Below are positions 5,004 through 7,008 of a stretch of 7,008 nucleotides of DNA, in pieces. Source of the DNA: Actinomycetota bacterium (GTDB taxonomy: Bacteria; Actinomycetota; Acidimicrobiia; IMCC26256; PALSA-610); the NCBI GenBank assembly GCA_005779345.1, contig SXJQ01000296.1, positions 1 through 7,008 of the forward strand. The letters run 5' to 3'. Position 1 is the first letter of the stretch; each line of letters opens with the position of its first letter. Position numbers and translations under genes: made by a program. The notes below the pieces were generated by a model. That model saw only the letters and a list, made by a program, of their open reading frames with translations, ran no database searches and was not told where the DNA came from.

Positions 5004-5807
5004 ATGACCGACGATGGCCTTGCATCCGCTCCCGACCCGGCCGATGATCTCCGGGCCGATGATCTCCGGGCCGATGATCTCCGGGCCGGGGACCGCACCG
5101 CGCACCTCCTCGACGTCGCGCTCGGTCGTGCCGAGCCCCGCTCGTTCTGGGTCGATCTCCCGGCTCCCGACCCGACGGCGCTGCGTCGCGACCGGATCGG
5201 GCGCGTCCGCGTCGGGCGAGCCCGTCAGCTCCTCGTCGGCGGCGCGGTGGTCGTCGTCGGCGTGGTGGCGTTCACCGGGCTGCAGCCCGACGATCCGGGG
5301 CTGCCCGAAGGTCCGCAGGCCGCGGTGGCGTCGACCCCGCTCCCGAGCGCAACCGACGCCGCGAGCGAGGCGGCGCGTGACGACCGGCCCGCGGCGATCG
5401 TGCTGCCCGAGGCGTGGCGCGACCGCTGTCGCGACGCCCCCGGCCTCGACGACGCTGCCGCGGCGGCGGTCGTCTGCGCTCCCACCACGGGCGTGACGCG
5501 TCTCGAACTGCGGCGGATCGACGACCCCGCGATGCTCGGCGAGCGCTTCGCGCAGCTCGTCCCCGACCGCGCGCAGGGTGACGGGCCGTCGCAATGCGCG
5601 CTCGGACGTGCCGAGGTCCGTTCGTGGTCACGGCCTGCGGAGCCCGCGGCGGCCGTCGGGGTATACGCGTGTCGCGTCGTCGACGGTGCGGCCGAGATCG
5701 TCTGGGTCGATCGGCCGAGTGGGTTACTGGCGCGTGCCGTCGCCGCCGACGCGGACCTCGCCGGACTCTTCACCTGGTGGCTCACCGCGGAACTTCCCGA
5801 GGCCTGA
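5004..5807 (+). CDS. Unrecognised single-pass membrane protein with DDLRA repeats
   Basis: A 267-aa protein of unknown function. The N-terminal 74 residues are hydrophilic and contain three identical DDLRA units (14-28), then an HLLDVALGRAEPRSFWVDLP segment (34-53) and a basic stretch (RRDRIGRVRVGRARQ, 61-75). One strong membrane helix follows (about 75-93), a Pro/Ala/Ser-rich spacer (94-130) and a C-terminal domain (131-267) with four cysteines (142, 158, 198, 223) that could form two disulfides outside the cell. The positive-inside rule places the N-terminus in the cytoplasm. This layout is reminiscent of anti-sigma or sensor-like membrane proteins, but no zinc or kinase motif is seen. The start could be the ATG at 5004 or the GTG at 4986 (six more residues); neither has a good Shine-Dalgarno. 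It diverges from the LysM gene across a shared 57-nt region, so a cell-envelope role is possible but inferred. Confidence 0.75.
   Translation: MTDDGLASAPDPADDLRADDLRADDLRAGDRTAHLLDVALGRAEPRSFWVDLPAPDPTALRRDRIGRVRVGRARQLLVGGAVVVVGVVAFTGLQPDDPGLPEGPQAAVASTPLPSATDAASEAARDDRPAAIVLPEAWRDRCRDAPGLDDAAAAAVVCAPTTGVTRLELRRIDDPAMLGERFAQLVPDRAQGDGPSQCALGRAEVRSWSRPAEPAAAVGVYACRVVDGAAEIVWVDRPSGLLARAVAADADLAGLFTWWLTAELPEA
5043..5087 (+). repeat. Three perfect 15-bp tandem repeats inside a coding region
   Basis: The unit GATGATCTCCGGGCC is present three times without a mismatch (5043-5057, 5058-5072, 5073-5087) and encodes Asp-Asp-Leu-Arg-Ala three times. Identity at wobble positions indicates recent slippage or duplication, and 15 nt keeps the frame whatever the copy number. 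Copy number may vary between strains. Confidence 0.95.
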
Positions 5808-5808
5808 G

Positions 5809-5875
5809 CGAGTTCGCCGGCGCGCGGTCCGGGCTCCGGCGGGCCTCGCCGAACGACGAATCCCCGGCGAACTCG
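5809..5875. terminator. 12-bp inverted repeat after the membrane-protein gene, possible terminator or processing structure
   Basis: CGAGTTCGCCGG (5809-5820) pairs perfectly with CCGGCGAACTCG (5864-5875). The 43-nt interior holds a further small stem CGGCG/CGCCG (5837-5841 / 5847-5851, 5-nt loop). The structure begins 2 nt after the stop at 5807 and ends 12 nt before the proposed -10 of the next gene. It lacks a U-tract, so it is not a textbook intrinsic terminator; it may stabilise the 3' end or mark Rho-dependent termination. The long loop lowers confidence. Confidence 0.4.
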
Positions 5876-5883
5876 GCCGGCTT

Positions 5884-5892
5884 TGGTACGGT
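5884..5892 (+). promoter_or_regulatory. Extended -10 promoter candidate for the PuuD-like gene
   Basis: TGG followed by TACGGT (5887-5892) fits the extended -10 form TGN-TANNNT, with no clear -35 upstream. Transcription would start near 5899, giving a leader of about 30 nt that contains a Shine-Dalgarno (GGGGGA at 5917-5922) 7 nt before the ATG at 5930. Confidence 0.4.
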
Positions 5893-5929
5893 CCCGGGCG
5901 TTCCAGCTCCAGCACCGGGGGATTCACAG

Positions 5930-6685
5930 ATGAGACTGTTCACCGAGTCGGGCTTCAACGGGCTCTTCCGCATGACTCACGCGATGGCAGCGTTCATGTG
6001 GATGGGGCTGCTGTGGTTCTTCAACTTCGTGCAGGTGCCCGCGTTCGCGGAGATGGACCCGGTGGCGCGCAACAACGCGCTCGACAAGCAGGGTTGGCGC
6101 GCGTTGTGGTGGTTCCGTCACAGCGCCTGGCTCACCGTGGCCACGGGCATTCTCGTGTTCGGTGTCGACGGTGTCGACGGCATGCTCTACGACGGCGACT
6201 TCATGAAGACCTCCGGCGGCATGGTGCTGACGGCCGCGATCGCGTTCGCGCTGATCATGCTCTACAACGTCTGGATGGTGATCTGGCCGAACCAGCAGAT
6301 CGTGATCGCCAACGCCCGCTCCGTGCAGGGCGGCGGCGAGGCCGACCCCGCCGCTCCCGCCGCGGCCCGCAAGGCGGCGATGGCGAGCCGCCAGAATCTG
6401 ATCTTTTCGATGTTCGTCGTCCCCGCGATGATCGGTGGCGGCTACACCGGCGTGTTCTTCAGCGGGTTCGACACGATCAACGACGGGGGCCTGCGGGTTC
6501 TCTACTGGATCGTGATCGCGGCGATCGCGGTGGGTATGGAACTCAACGCACTCGGGATCGTCGGCGGCACCGCACCGGGTGGCACGAACATCGTCTACGA
6601 CACGCACGCGAACGCGCTGCACACCGGCTTGGGCATCACGGTGTTCGTCTGGCTGTTCTTCGAGATCTTCTTCGGCAAGATCTGA
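5930..6685 (+). CDS. PuuD-like (urate oxidase N-terminal domain) integral membrane protein without cytochrome domain
   Basis: A 251-aa protein with about six membrane helices (approximately 16-38, 57-80, 96-119, 153-176, 188-211, 232-249). The segments WWFRHSAWLTVATGILVF (60-77), LYNVWMVIWPNQQIVIANA (111-129) and AARKAAMASRQNLIFSMFVVPAM (145-167) match the pattern of the membrane domain of urate hydroxylase PuuD. In PuuD this domain is joined to a C-terminal cytochrome c; here the chain ends right after the last helix and there is no CxxCH, so only the membrane half is present. Histidines at 17, 64, 226 and 231 lie in or near helices and could bind a cofactor. No purine-catabolism gene is nearby, so urate oxidation should not be assumed. 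The ATG at 5930 has GGGGGA 7 nt upstream. A 9-bp tandem duplication (6161-6178) encodes the GVDGVDG loop. It ends 38 nt from, and convergent with, the acyl-CoA dehydrogenase gene. Confidence 0.8.
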   Translation: MRLFTESGFNGLFRMTHAMAAFMWMGLLWFFNFVQVPAFAEMDPVARNNALDKQGWRALWWFRHSAWLTVATGILVFGVDGVDGMLYDGDFMKTSGGMVLTAAIAFALIMLYNVWMVIWPNQQIVIANARSVQGGGEADPAAPAAARKAAMASRQNLIFSMFVVPAMIGGGYTGVFFSGFDTINDGGLRVLYWIVIAAIAVGMELNALGIVGGTAPGGTNIVYDTHANALHTGLGITVFVWLFFEIFFGKI

Positions 6686-6723
6686 ACCGAACGAGTTGCA
6701 CCCAGCAGTCGCGCATCGAGGGT

Positions 6724-7008
6724 TCAGACCTCGAGCAGCTCCGCGATGTGTGCCCGGTGATGTCCGCCGGAACCGAACAACAGGTCGTCGGCCTTGACGC
6801 GCTTCACGTAGAGGTGCATGTCGTGCTCCCACGTGTAGCCGATCCCCCCGAGGATCTGGATGCCTTCCTTGCCGAGGCGGCGTTGGCAGTCGCCGGCGGC
6901 CGCCTTGGCGACCGACACGTTGAGGGCCGCGCGGTCGTCGCCCTCGGCGAGGCACAGGGCTGCGAGGTACCCGGTTGCGCGGGCACGTTCGAGCGCGACG
7001 ATCATGTC
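6724..7008 (-). CDS. Acyl-CoA dehydrogenase, C-terminal part (gene continues beyond the window)
   Basis: The last 94 residues of an acyl-CoA dehydrogenase, truncated only by the window edge; its start lies to the right. It shows the C-terminal helical domain: AAALCLAEGDD-like helix, 'VSVAKAAAGDCQRRLGKEGIQILGGIGYTWEHDMHLYVKRVKADDLLFG', then a final helix ending ELLEV and TGA at 6724. The GGIGYTWEHDMHLY signature is typical of FadE-type enzymes that use FAD to introduce the alpha-beta double bond in acyl-CoAs. Where medium-chain enzymes have Tyr-Glu-Gly-Thr with the catalytic Glu, this protein reads Leu-Phe-Gly-Ser, so the base must lie elsewhere or in a partner subunit. It fits the lipid-catabolic theme of the ligase and MaoC genes but is a separate transcription unit, convergent with the PuuD-like gene and without an obvious terminator between them. 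Confidence 0.92.
   Translation of the reverse strand, partial: DMIVALERARATGYLAALCLAEGDDRAALNVSVAKAAAGDCQRRLGKEGIQILGGIGYTWEHDMHLYVKRVKADDLLFGSGGHHRAHIAELLEV

Noticed and set aside
5043..5087. Tandem repeats as a CRISPR-like or iteron array
   Set aside because: The copies are directly adjacent with no spacers, only 15 bp long and in frame within a coding sequence.
6161..6178. 9-bp tandem duplication GGTGTCGAC in the PuuD-like gene as a regulatory repeat
   Set aside because: It is in frame, encodes a plausible GVDGVDG loop between helices and has only two copies; a simple local duplication explains it.
6686..6723. Terminator between the convergent PuuD-like and acyl-CoA dehydrogenase genes
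   Set aside because: The 38-nt gap shows no stem of useful length and no T-run on either strand.
5924..6955. Minus-strand open frame of 343 codons antisense to the PuuD-like gene
   Set aside because: The plus strand encodes a coherent six-helix protein with a Shine-Dalgarno; the antisense product is His/Arg/Asp-rich and runs out of frame through the acyl-CoA dehydrogenase.

Overview
The window is very GC-rich (roughly 70% by eye), with strongly G/C-biased third codon positions, frequent GTG starts and dense protein coding. Long spurious open frames occur on both strands. The gene content (acyl-CoA synthetase, MaoC-type dehydratase, SnoaL-like protein, acyl-CoA dehydrogenase, LysM membrane protein) and the promoters placed directly against start codons fit an actinobacterium. 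The style is like Acidimicrobiia; this taxonomic placement is inferred.

Layout. The first 42 bases may hold the 3' end of a plus-strand gene that meets the next gene tail to tail. From 4946 down to 28, six genes run leftward on the minus strand: a LysM membrane protein, a FadD-type acyl-CoA ligase, a DUF6687-like protein, a MaoC-N hotdog protein, an unrecognised 154-aa protein and a SnoaL-like (NTF2 fold) protein. The last three are nearly contiguous (gaps of 10 and 2 nt) and form an operon. To the right, diverging from the LysM gene, is an unrecognised plus-strand single-pass membrane protein with three perfect 15-bp tandem repeats. It is followed by a plus-strand six-helix membrane protein resembling the membrane half of urate hydroxylase PuuD, without the cytochrome c domain. 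The window ends in the C-terminal part of a minus-strand acyl-CoA dehydrogenase. No RNA genes, mobile elements or CRISPR arrays were seen, and no gene-free stretch exceeds about 125 nt.

How it may work together. The ligase, MaoC protein, SnoaL protein and acyl-CoA dehydrogenase suggest degradation or remodelling of a CoA-activated lipid, acid or steroid-like substrate. The best regulatory signal is a dyad shared by two of these genes. CCTGAC-N6-GTCAGG occurs at the fadD start (where it extends to 11-bp arms) and just downstream of the likely transcription start of the maoC operon. This suggests one undescribed repressor controlling both. The second recurring signal is a TANNNT hexamer 6-7 nt before several start codons, indicating leaderless transcripts. 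I saw nothing that amounts to a defence, mobile or other exotic system. The novel candidates are the shared operator, the DHH-like motif in the DUF6687-like protein, the stand-alone PuuD-like membrane protein and the repeat-bearing membrane protein.
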